A stretch of DNA of 64,000 nt from Flavobacteriales bacterium (GTDB lineage: Bacteria > Bacteroidota > Bacteroidia > Flavobacteriales_F > PHOS-HE28). The position numbers and the translations under genes were made by a program. The notes beneath the pieces were generated by a model. It saw nothing but the letters and a program-made list of their open reading frames with translations, was not told the origin of the DNA and searched no databases. Positions 16,751 to 24,383 of the stretch are shown here, piece after piece. The stretch is from assembly GCA_016710965.1 (NCBI GenBank), contig JADJTW010000031.1, forward strand, positions 744,001 through 808,000, written 5' to 3'. Position 1 is the first letter of the stretch. Every line of letters starts with the position of its first letter.

Positions 16751-18151
16751 ATGACTGCCAAGCCCTTCCCTTCCGGAGCCGTGCTCCTTGCGCTCATCGC
16801 GTTCGCATTGCTGTTCCACGCCCCGGTGCTGGGGCTCTCCTTCTTCTCCGACGACTTCTCGGTGATCCATCGCATCGGCGTGCAGCGCGACCTCGGCACC
16901 GGCTCCTTCTTCCGCCCGCTGCCCGACTGGACGCTCTATCTCAACTACCTCATGGCCGGACCAACACCGTGGGCTTTCCGCATCGTGAACGTGGCCTTGC
17001 TGGGCATCAACGGATGGCTCGTTTACCTGCTGGGCCGCCATCTGCTTCCTGTCGGGAACGACGTTCGCTGGTCGACCGGGCTGGTAGCAGGGGTGCTCTT
17101 CGTGTGCTATCCCTTCCACAACGAGCCGCAACTGTGGATCATCGGTCGCAGCACCGCCATGGCGACCCTGTTCACGCTCATGGCGCTCGTGGTTGCGACT
17201 AGTCGTGCGAGCAGGGTCAACAAGTGCATCCTGGTCGGGTTGTGCGGTGCGCTCGGGGCGATGTGCTATGAACTGGCGTTACTGCTGCCGCTCCTGCTGG
17301 CCCTACTCGCCATCAGCACCCCGACGCAAGACCGCAGGACGTGGTGGGCCATGGTGCTCATCACATCAGCCGTGGCGGGTTCCAACTTGTTCTTGCGCTC
17401 GCTCCTCACAGGGCATGTGGCGAACGAGTACGGCGCATCCTTCTTCTCGCGCGGCATCGTTTCCTACTTCGGCATGGCCGCCAAGGTGCTAGGAAGGCTC
17501 TTCCTGCCGCCGAACCCGATCACGCATCTTCAAGCAGTGTTGCTTGCTGCGCTTGCCCTTGCGCTGGCGGTGATCGCCCACCTCCTCGTGCGGTGTACGA
17601 AGAACGAACCAGCGAACCGCAACCTGCTCTTCACACTGGCGCTGATGGTCGCTGTTGCCTGTGCCATCGGCATCATCGGCGGCGTGAGCACCCGCACCTG
17701 CGAGAGCGATCGCTTCCTCTACCTGCCTTCGGCCTTCCTGTGCCTGCTCTTGTCGTTCGCGATCAGCACGCTCGTGAAAGGGAAGGCGCGCATCGCGGTG
17801 GTGGGAGTCCTCTTGATCTTCTCCCTCGTCGCCATGCGCAGCAACCACCTCCATTGGATCGAAGCCTCGCGCGTGATCGAACGCATCATTGAAGCGACAC
17901 CCGAGCCCCCGGCGGACGCGAGGCTGCTCGTCCACGGTTTGCCAGGCGATGAAAAGGGCGCCTTCATCTTCCGACACGGCTATCGCGAAGCACTGGAATT
18001 CGCGGGGCGCGATGCTTCACGCATACGGATCGTTCCCGAAGGGCCGAATTCCATCTGGGAGTTCCTGCGCATGGAAACGGGCGATACGCTGCACCGGAAT
18101 GACAAGGATCGGTGGTTCGATGCGGGCGGTGTACTTCAGCAGCCGCATTGA
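16751..18151 (+). CDS. Polytopic membrane protein, GT-C-like
   Basis: A 466-residue protein with a hydrophobic N terminus followed by LGLSFFSDDFSVIHR (residues 28-42), where the Asp-Asp pair sits in the first outer loop as in many GT-C fold glycosyltransferases. About ten further membrane segments follow, then a short soluble C terminus. It is the third such protein within 5 kb. The start is set at the ATG at 16751, directly behind a -7-type box. No sugar-nucleotide or flippase gene is next to it, so the pathway is unknown. Confidence 0.55.
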   Translation: MTAKPFPSGAVLLALIAFALLFHAPVLGLSFFSDDFSVIHRIGVQRDLGTGSFFRPLPDWTLYLNYLMAGPTPWAFRIVNVALLGINGWLVYLLGRHLLPVGNDVRWSTGLVAGVLFVCYPFHNEPQLWIIGRSTAMATLFTLMALVVATSRASRVNKCILVGLCGALGAMCYELALLLPLLLALLAISTPTQDRRTWWAMVLITSAVAGSNLFLRSLLTGHVANEYGASFFSRGIVSYFGMAAKVLGRLFLPPNPITHLQAVLLAALALALAVIAHLLVRCTKNEPANRNLLFTLALMVAVACAIGIIGGVSTRTCESDRFLYLPSAFLCLLLSFAISTLVKGKARIAVVGVLLIFSLVAMRSNHLHWIEASRVIERIIEATPEPPADARLLVHGLPGDEKGAFIFRHGYREALEFAGRDASRIRIVPEGPNSIWEFLRMETGDTLHRNDKDRWFDAGGVLQQPH

Positions 18152-18183
18152 ACATGACGATAGCAGCCAAGGGAAGACTGCGT

Positions 18184-18191
18184 TAGCTTGG
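18184..18191 (+). promoter_or_regulatory. -7-like box TAGCTTGG before the gene at 18196
   Basis: The box ends 4 bases before the ATG at 18196; a leaderless transcript is predicted. Confidence 0.4.
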
Positions 18192-18195
18192 TACC

Positions 18196-19185
18196 ATGCT
18201 CCGCTACTCAAGCCTTTGGATGGCGCTCGTCGCCCTGAGCACTACCGCCCAACCCACGTTGGATCAGCATGTATTCCCCACCGCAGGCACGGTTTACGGC
18301 TACCATGATGTCGCGTACCGCGCAGCAAGCAAGCCGGGCATCGCGCAGAAGTGGGACTACAGCACCCTACCCACCGGCACCATCGTACCCTATCAATGGA
18401 CCACCACGAGCATTGCCCCTGGGGCAGGCGCTTTCCCCGACAACGCACTGGTGCAGCAAGTGCCGGGCGAGCCGACCGCCTACTACCTGCAAGGTGATAC
18501 CGCTCTCCTCTGGCTGGGCACCTACACCGATAGTGCGCTCGTGCGCTTCGATCCTCCGATCGCCGTGCTCGACCTGCCGTGCGGCATGAACACGCACTGG
18601 ACGGATACAGGATTGGCGGCCGTTACCGGATCGGGGCGTATCGACATACGCCTGACCACCCTGCATGCACAGGCCGATGCGTGGGGCACCCTGGTGATGC
18701 CCTACGGCACCGTGGAGAACGTGCTGCGCGTGCGCTACGAGCTCTCTGTCACCTCGCGCAAGGATCCACGGGTAGTGCATATGCGCGAAGTGCGCCATGC
18801 CTGGTACTGCGATCGAACGCCCATGCCCCTCCTCGTCGTGGTGGAGCGTTCCGGCTGGCCGCCACCTGAACGCTTCATGCGCTGGCTCGATGGCTCATGG
18901 CAGGATGATCCCGGCAGCCTCTTCCGTCCCATCGTACTGCGCGCATTTCCCGATCCCTGCGTGGACATTGCATACGTGGACCTGCCTGCCGCCCGGGCTG
19001 ATCGCACCTTGTTGCAGCTCATCGATGGCAACGGACAAGTGCAGAAACAATGGCTCGCAGAATTCACCGGGCCCCAAACCAGGCGGATGACGCTGCCCAT
19101 GAACGATGTGCCGGTGGGGCACTACACGCTTACGTGGACCGGAACAAGCGGGACCCTCGGCAACGCGCGATTGGAGAAACAGTAA
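18196..19185 (+). CDS. Secreted protein with T9SS type A C-terminal tail
   Basis: A 329-residue protein with a signal peptide (MLRYSSLWMALVALSTTAQP). A body of about 220 residues of unknown function follows. The C-terminal ~75 residues have the type A sorting pattern: FPDPCVDIAYVDLP, then TLLQLIDGNGQVQKQW, then DVPVGHYTLTWT. Such tails direct export through the type IX system and attachment to the cell surface. The body does not match a family I know. It meets the dxs gene convergently, 2 bases apart. Confidence 0.75.
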   Translation: MLRYSSLWMALVALSTTAQPTLDQHVFPTAGTVYGYHDVAYRAASKPGIAQKWDYSTLPTGTIVPYQWTTTSIAPGAGAFPDNALVQQVPGEPTAYYLQGDTALLWLGTYTDSALVRFDPPIAVLDLPCGMNTHWTDTGLAAVTGSGRIDIRLTTLHAQADAWGTLVMPYGTVENVLRVRYELSVTSRKDPRVVHMREVRHAWYCDRTPMPLLVVVERSGWPPPERFMRWLDGSWQDDPGSLFRPIVLRAFPDPCVDIAYVDLPAARADRTLLQLIDGNGQVQKQWLAEFTGPQTRRMTLPMNDVPVGHYTLTWTGTSGTLGNARLEKQ

Positions 19186-19187
19186 AC

Positions 19188-21131
19188 CTAGGCCGATGCA
19201 GTAATCCGCTTGGCCCCCTTCGCAGGCAGCATCTCCTTCACCGCCGCCATCAGCGCCACATCATCGAAGTGGCACTCGGCATACAGCTCCTTCTGCGAGC
19301 CGTGCTCGATCCAGCGATCAGGGATGCCGAGGCGTTTCACTTGGGCGTGGTAGCCGTGATCGGCCATGAACTCCAGCACCGCGCTGCCCATGCCGCCCAT
19401 GATGCAACCGTCCTCGATCGTCACCACATGTTTGAAAGCGCCGAAGACCTCGTGCAGGAGCATCTCGTCGATCGGCTTGGCGAAGCGCATGTCGTAATGT
19501 GCCACGGAATAGCCTTCTTTCTCCAAGGCCTCGATACCCTTCGCTGCGATGTTCCCGATGTGGCCAATGCTGAGCACCGCGATATCCCGACCTGAGCGCA
19601 GCTTGCGCCCAGTGCCCACTTTGATCTCCTTGAAGGGCGTCTTCCATTCCGTCATTACACCTTCGCCGCGCGGATAGCGGATGCTGAAGCGGCCTTGGTC
19701 GGGTAGCTGAGCCGTGTACATCAGGTCGCGCAGTTCCTCCTCGTTCATCGGCGCGCTCACCACCATGTTGGGGATGCAGCGGAAGTAGGCGATGTCGAAC
19801 GCACCATGGTGCGTGGGGCCATCGGCACCGGCAAGGCCACCGCGGTCCAGGCAGAAGACCACGTTCAGCTTTTGCAACGCCACATCATGCACCACCTGAT
19901 CGTAGGCGCGCTGCATGAAGGAGCTGTAGATGTTGCAGAACGGGACCATGCCCTGCGTGGCCATGCCTGCGCTGAAGGTGACGGCGTGCTGTTCGGCGAT
20001 GCCCACATCGAAGGCTCGGTCGGGCATGGCCTTCATCATGATGTTGAGCGATGAGCCCGACGGCATGGCGGGCGTGACGCCCACGATGCGCGGGTTCTTC
20101 TCCGCCAGTTCCACGATGCTGTGCCCGAACACATCCTGGTACTTCGGCGGCTGCGGGCTCTTGGGCACCACCTTGATGATCTCACCCGTGTCTTTGTTGA
20201 AGAGGCCCGGAGCATGCCACACCGTGGCGTTGCCTGCTTCGGCAGGAGCATAACCCTTGCCTTTCACCGTGATGGTGTGCAGGATCTTCGGACCGGGGAT
20301 ATCGCGCAGGTCGCGCAGCACTTTCACCAAGTGGTCCACATCGTGGCCATCCACCGGGCCGAAGTAGCGGAACTTGAGGCTCTCGAACAGGTTGCTCTGT
20401 TTCAGCAATGCGCTCTTCACCGCGTTCTCCACCTTCTGCGCGATGTGCTGGGCATTCGGGCCGAACTTGCTGATCTTGCCCAAGAGCTTCCACACGTCAT
20501 CCTTCACCTTGTTGTAGGTGTGGCTGGTGGTGATGTCGGTCAGGTATTCCTTCAGCGCACCAACGTTCGGGTCGATGCTCATGCAGTTGTCGTTCAGCAC
20601 CACCAGGAAGTCGGTGTTCGCCGTGCCTCCGTGGTTGAGGGCCTCGAAGGCCATGCCCGCGGTCATGGCGCCATCGCCGATCACGGCCACGCAATGCCGG
20701 TCCTTTTCCCCCTTCAGTTTGCTGCCCATGGCCATGCCCAAGGCGGCACCGATGGATGTGGAGCTATGCCCCACGCCGAACGTGTCGTACTCGCTCTCGC
20801 TCCTCTTGGGAAAACCGCTAAGGCCCTTGTGGATCCGGTTGGTGTGGAAGACCTCCCGGCGGCCGGTGAGGATCTTGTGCCCGTAAGCTTGGTGTCCCAC
20901 ATCCCATACCAGCTGGTCGTAGGGGGTGTTGAAGACATAGTGCAGCGCCACCGTAAGCTCCACCACGCCCAGGCTGGCGCCGAAGTGCCCGCCCTTCACG
21001 CTCACCACATCGATGATGAAATCGCGCAGCTCCTTGCATACCTGTTGGAGCTGGTCCTCGCTCATGCCACGCAGGTCCCGCGGAAGGACGATGCGGTCGA
21101 GCAAGGGATAGGCTAGGTGCGGTTCGGGCAT
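19188..21131 (-). CDS. dxs: 1-Deoxy-D-xylulose-5-phosphate synthase
   Basis: Dxs joins pyruvate and glyceraldehyde 3-phosphate in the first step of the MEP isoprenoid pathway and also supplies thiamine and pyridoxal synthesis. The 647 residues contain the TPP-binding GDGAMTAGMAFEALNHGG (about residues 152-169) with the later NDN, the acidic GIAEQHAVTFSAGMA (Glu near 381), DRGGLAGADGPTHHG and the C-terminal transketolase domain. Length is typical. The gene is transcribed away from the secreted cassette array, with its -7-type box 15 bases before the ATG. Confidence 0.97.
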   Translation of the reverse strand: MPEPHLAYPLLDRIVLPRDLRGMSEDQLQQVCKELRDFIIDVVSVKGGHFGASLGVVELTVALHYVFNTPYDQLVWDVGHQAYGHKILTGRREVFHTNRIHKGLSGFPKRSESEYDTFGVGHSSTSIGAALGMAMGSKLKGEKDRHCVAVIGDGAMTAGMAFEALNHGGTANTDFLVVLNDNCMSIDPNVGALKEYLTDITTSHTYNKVKDDVWKLLGKISKFGPNAQHIAQKVENAVKSALLKQSNLFESLKFRYFGPVDGHDVDHLVKVLRDLRDIPGPKILHTITVKGKGYAPAEAGNATVWHAPGLFNKDTGEIIKVVPKSPQPPKYQDVFGHSIVELAEKNPRIVGVTPAMPSGSSLNIMMKAMPDRAFDVGIAEQHAVTFSAGMATQGMVPFCNIYSSFMQRAYDQVVHDVALQKLNVVFCLDRGGLAGADGPTHHGAFDIAYFRCIPNMVVSAPMNEEELRDLMYTAQLPDQGRFSIRYPRGEGVMTEWKTPFKEIKVGTGRKLRSGRDIAVLSIGHIGNIAAKGIEALEKEGYSVAHYDMRFAKPIDEMLLHEVFGAFKHVVTIEDGCIMGGMGSAVLEFMADHGYHAQVKRLGIPDRWIEHGSQKELYAECHFDDVALMAAVKEMLPAKGAKRITASA

Positions 21132-21146
21132 CTACTTACGGTTGAA

Positions 21147-21154
21147 CAAATGTA
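21147..21154 (-). promoter_or_regulatory. -7 box TACATTTG before dxs
   Basis: Perfect TAnnTTTG on the minus strand, 15 bases before the dxs ATG at 21131. Confidence 0.5.
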
Positions 21155-21235
21155 GGGGGCCAAAGGTTCGTGGACGGCTGGCTTGCGGGCACCTAAACGC
21201 GTTCGCTCGCTCCGCGGTATCTCCATTCACGATTC

Positions 21236-21267
21236 TTTGGAAAACGCCAGCCGGTTGCCTAGGTTCG
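21236..21267 (+). promoter_or_regulatory. Well-spaced -33/-7 promoter before cassette A
   Basis: TTTG at 21236-21239 is separated by 20 bases from TAGGTTCG at 21260-21267, the spacing expected for Bacteroidota housekeeping promoters. The ATG of the first cassette gene follows 8 bases later. Confidence 0.55.
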
Positions 21268-21275
21268 GTCTCACT

Positions 21276-22091
21276 ATGGCATACCAACGAACCGGTTCTT
21301 GCCCTCCGCCCCTCAACCGCCTGCTGCTGCTTGGAGTGGCTCTGTTGGCTGGCCTAAGTACGAAGGCCCAACCTACGTGGCGCTTTCATCTGGCCTTTGA
21401 GGATGGCAGTGGGGCGCGGGATACGGTTTGGTTCGTCTTCGACACCTCAGCCACTGATGAAGGAGTTGATTTCGGCTTGGGTGAAGGTCCTGTGACTATG
21501 GACTTGGACGCCTTCAACGTCTGGATGCCGAACTGGGATGGCGACTCTACAAAGACGTTCGCATTGCCTTACTCACCCTACTTCCCAGCGCACGGCGCTT
21601 ATGTCGAGGCCTTCAATTGCGTTTTTCCTGTGACATTGCGTTGGGACACGGCCTTGTTCCACGCCAGCACCTTACCCAACCCTGCGGCAATCCAAATCGC
21701 CAAGATGGACTGCGGTCATTTCTTCCTGTACAACAATGACCCTGGACTACAAGCCTATAATATGCTACTTGACGATTCCGTAACCGTGGCGCTGTTGTTC
21801 CCGAACGACTTTCTCTTTCCCCTTTCGGTTTACATCGATGGTGATGCTCATGCCAGCGCGACCAACTACACTCGATCAATCTCGAACGAACTTGTCGTTT
21901 GGCCAAACCCGACCAATGGTCGCACAGAATGGGTGTGCAAAGAACCGCTGTGCGAAACGTTAATATTGGATGCAAGCTGCCGGGTCGTTTGTGCCTTCTT
22001 AGACCAACAAGAGGTTGATCTTTCCATGCTCGCGCCTGGTGCCTATATGATGAAGGCTATTGGCCAATCAAAACAGTACTCCATGCAATAG
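21276..22091 (+). CDS. Small secreted T9SS protein, cassette copy A
   Basis: A 271-residue protein with a signal peptide (LNRLLLLGVALLAGLSTKAQ) and a body that opens WRFHLAFEDGSGARDTVW, shared with the copies at 22632 and 23547. The C-terminal ~70 residues form a type A sorting tail (VVWPNPTNGRTEWVC, LSMLAPGAYMMKA). The body is beta-rich and of unknown function. I start at the ATG at 21276, behind a well-spaced promoter; an in-frame extension to 21183 has no signal-peptide character. Base composition is more AT-rich than dxs. It is the least similar of the three copies and is followed by a decayed metalloprotease remnant in its own frame. Confidence 0.75.
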   Translation: MAYQRTGSCPPPLNRLLLLGVALLAGLSTKAQPTWRFHLAFEDGSGARDTVWFVFDTSATDEGVDFGLGEGPVTMDLDAFNVWMPNWDGDSTKTFALPYSPYFPAHGAYVEAFNCVFPVTLRWDTALFHASTLPNPAAIQIAKMDCGHFFLYNNDPGLQAYNMLLDDSVTVALLFPNDFLFPLSVYIDGDAHASATNYTRSISNELVVWPNPTNGRTEWVCKEPLCETLILDASCRVVCAFLDQQEVDLSMLAPGAYMMKAIGQSKQYSMQ

Positions 22092-22541
22092 TCATTCGTC
22101 AATAGCTGTCTTGCATTGCTCGTTTGTGTCTTCGCTCCGGAGGCGTATGCACAGTGTCATCTTGAGGAACCACCTGCCGAACCAGAAGGATTGGGGACAC
22201 TTTACGAAAGTCGTAACGGGTGGTATGCACCCGCATCTGGGGTTGTTCGAATCTTAGTCGTATTGGTGGAAGTGGACTATTTAGTCCCTGGCGTTGATCC
22301 GACCCCTGTGGAAGGCTACCCAATTTGGCCTGCACATCAACGACCTACCTGGGTAAACAACCCAGATCCGAACCAGAATTTGTTCGATTGGCAGGTGCCA
22401 ACCGGAAGCCCCGGAGGCTTGTTTACCCGCTATTTCCAGGATGCCTCCTCGGGGCATTTCAACGTGATCGCGGATTACCTCTAGGCCCCGGACAATGGTG
22501 GGGTCTTACACGCCAGCGGAGCGAGCATCTCACGCGCTTGA
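22092..22541 (+). pseudogene. Remnant of an M6-like metalloprotease gene, cassette A
   Basis: In the frame of the preceding gene, after its TAG, the sequence encodes a signal-peptide-like stretch without a start codon, then NGWYAPASGVVRILVVLVE and NLFDWQVPTGSPGGLFTRYF. These align with the start of the metalloprotease gene at 24358. The frame is cut by an amber codon at 22482-22484. Similarity continues for about 16 codons behind the stop (APDNGGVLHASGASIS against APDNGGIFHTSSSSVS) before a TGA at 22539-22541. The catalytic region is missing. This is a truncated, dead copy; an ORF from a TTG at 22116 to the amber codon would be its only product. The stretch to the next gene (22542-22631) holds the conserved leader of cassette B. 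Confidence 0.8.
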
Positions 22542-22631
22542 AGAAGCACGATGCCAGTATAGCCATTGATTTCACGGCAAACCCGTATAGCTTCAACCCG
22601 CCGGAGTCTGGCTCACTTCAAACTACCAGCC

Positions 22632-23456
22632 ATGAACATCTCCTTGCGGAATTTCTTGCTTGGCCTAACGCTGCTTGCGAGCGCCGTATGCATGGCCCAA
22701 CCCACGTGGCGCTTCCACTTGGCGTTTGAGGATGGAAGCGGCGCGCGCGATACCATTTGGATGGTGTATGACACCGCCGCGCACACGGACTGGGGGCCCA
22801 ACGTGGATACTCTTTTGGGCGAAGGCAGAGTGGAACTCGATCCTACGCTGTTCAACGTTTGGTTGATCAATGCCGTGAATGACACCACCAAGACAAGAGC
22901 GTACCCATACTCTGTTTTCCCTGATTTCGACGGCACCATCATCGACGCGATGAACTGGGTCCCGCCCATGACCATCACTTGGGACACAAGCTTGTTCCAT
23001 GCGCCGTACTTGCCCTACGTACAGGGCAGCTTTGGCATCGCGATCATGGATGGGCTGGCTTTCTCTGCCTATAACAACCATCCTGAACTGGGATTCGGCA
23101 TCTACGACATGCTCATCTCAGATAGCCTAACCGTGGACTTCTGATCAGACTTCCTGTTCCAATTCTCGGTGTACTTCGGGGCAGATGATGGCACGGGGAT
23201 TCCCCTGCAGGGTACCCGGCAAGTTGATCTGTCTCTATGGCCGGTTCCTGCGCAGTCTCACCTGCATCTGCGATCGGCAAGCGTGCTGGACGAAGTTCGC
23301 ATCACGGACCTCTCCGGGCGCCTCATAGTTTCCGTGCCGTTGTCGTCGAACACCGGAACCATCCCTGTAGCCGATCTGGCTCCCGGCACCTATGTGCTCC
23401 TTGCTCGTTCACACCAACACCAGCTTTACCATGTCCAATTCCAAAAGGTCGATTAG
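22632..23456 (+). pseudogene. Small secreted T9SS protein, cassette copy B, broken by one stop codon
   Basis: The frame opens with a signal peptide (MNISLRNFLLGLTLLASAVCMAQ), the shared WRFHLAFEDGSGARDTIW block and a body nearly colinear with copy C at 23547. At 23142-23144 a TGA replaces the leucine codon of copy C (TVDF-stop-SDFLFQF against TVDFLWDYLFQF). The frame then continues without any other defect through the type A tail (LSLWPVPAQSHLHLR, DLAPGTYVLLA) to the TAG at 23454-23456. The break is therefore a single nonsense change. Without readthrough the product would be a 170-residue protein with no sorting tail. Confidence 0.85.
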
Positions 23457-23493
23457 CGTTGCGTTGGGCTCACCGCTATTGCATCCGTTGTAA
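23431..23493 (+). pseudogene. Leader remnant of a metalloprotease gene, cassette B
   Basis: An ATG at 23431 overlaps the end of copy B by 26 bases and encodes MSNSKRSISVALG, matching the start MAHLKRSISVALA of the intact-start metalloprotease at 24358, which overlaps its own upstream gene by the same 26 bases. Weak nucleotide similarity continues to about 23490, then the body is absent and a TAA closes the frame. Confidence 0.7.
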
Positions 23494-23500
23494 AGCGATG

Positions 23501-23508
23501 TAGCTTCA
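23501..23508 (+). promoter_or_regulatory. Conserved leader with -7-like box TAGCTTCA, cassettes B and C
   Basis: TAGCTTCAACCC occurs before copy C (23501) and before copy B (22588). Both are followed after 36-38 bases by AACCAGCC- or TACCAGCC-type sequence and the ATG, so the duplication included the control region. Confidence 0.45.
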
Positions 23509-23546
23509 ACCCACCATTTAGCTGCACCCGCGAAACCCAACCAGCC

Positions 23547-24383
23547 ATGAACACCTTCCTGCGGAATTTCATATGTGGCCTGGTGCTTCTTCTAAGCGGC
23601 CTGTGCATGGCCCAACAGCAATGGCGCTTTCACTTGGCCTTCGAGGATGGTACCGGTGCGCGCGATACCATTTGGATGGTCTATGATGTGAGCGCCACAC
23701 TGGGTACTGTGCCTTGGCCAGGGCCTAATGTGGATACGCTGCTTGGCGAAGGGCCAGTGAATGTCAATGATGGACTGTTCCATGTATTTAGAATGAACGC
23801 CGTGGGCGACACCACGCAAACGAACGCATATCCCTATTCTCAGTTCCCGAATTTCGACGGTACGATCATCGATGCCATGAACTGGGTGCCGCCCATGACC
23901 ATCACCTGGGATACCAGCTTGTTCCATGCGCCGTACTTGCCTTACGTGCAAGGGAGCTTTGGAATCGCGACCATGGGGGGTCTTGCCTTCTCCGCATATA
24001 ATAACCATCCGGAACTGGGATTCGACATTTACGACATGCTCATCTCCGACAGCATTACAGTGGATTTCCTTTGGGATTACCTGTTCCAGTTCGGCGTGGG
24101 CTTTGGCGCGGATGACGGCCTTGGCATCTCGCACGATACGGCATCAAACCAATCTTTGATGCTCACGCCAAATCCCGTTCACGACGATTTGCGTATCCGC
24201 TGCAAGGAACCCCTGATCGACCTGATGGTCATGGACCAATTGGGTCGGCGTGTTCTTTCCACTCAAGACCCAGCCGCACCAACTCCTGTGGACGTGCGCT
24301 TGCTGAGACCGGGACTTTATCATGTTCGCGCTGTTGCACCAAACCACCACGTTTACCATGGCACATTTGAAAAGGTCGATTAG
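23547..24383 (+). CDS. Small secreted T9SS protein, cassette copy C (intact)
   Basis: A 278-residue protein with signal peptide MNTFLRNFICGLVLLLSGLCMAQ, the shared block WRFHLAFEDGTGARDTIWMVYD, a beta-rich body and a type A sorting tail (LTPNPVHDDLRIRC, LIDLMVMDQLGRRVLS, LLRPGLYHVRA). Function unknown. Its last 26 bases overlap the start of the M6-like metalloprotease gene at 24358 in another frame, so the two are probably translationally coupled and made as a pair. The protease partner suggests a specificity factor, inhibitor or surface anchor, but that is speculation. Confidence 0.8.
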   Translation: MNTFLRNFICGLVLLLSGLCMAQQQWRFHLAFEDGTGARDTIWMVYDVSATLGTVPWPGPNVDTLLGEGPVNVNDGLFHVFRMNAVGDTTQTNAYPYSQFPNFDGTIIDAMNWVPPMTITWDTSLFHAPYLPYVQGSFGIATMGGLAFSAYNNHPELGFDIYDMLISDSITVDFLWDYLFQFGVGFGADDGLGISHDTASNQSLMLTPNPVHDDLRIRCKEPLIDLMVMDQLGRRVLSTQDPAAPTPVDVRLLRPGLYHVRAVAPNHHVYHGTFEKVD

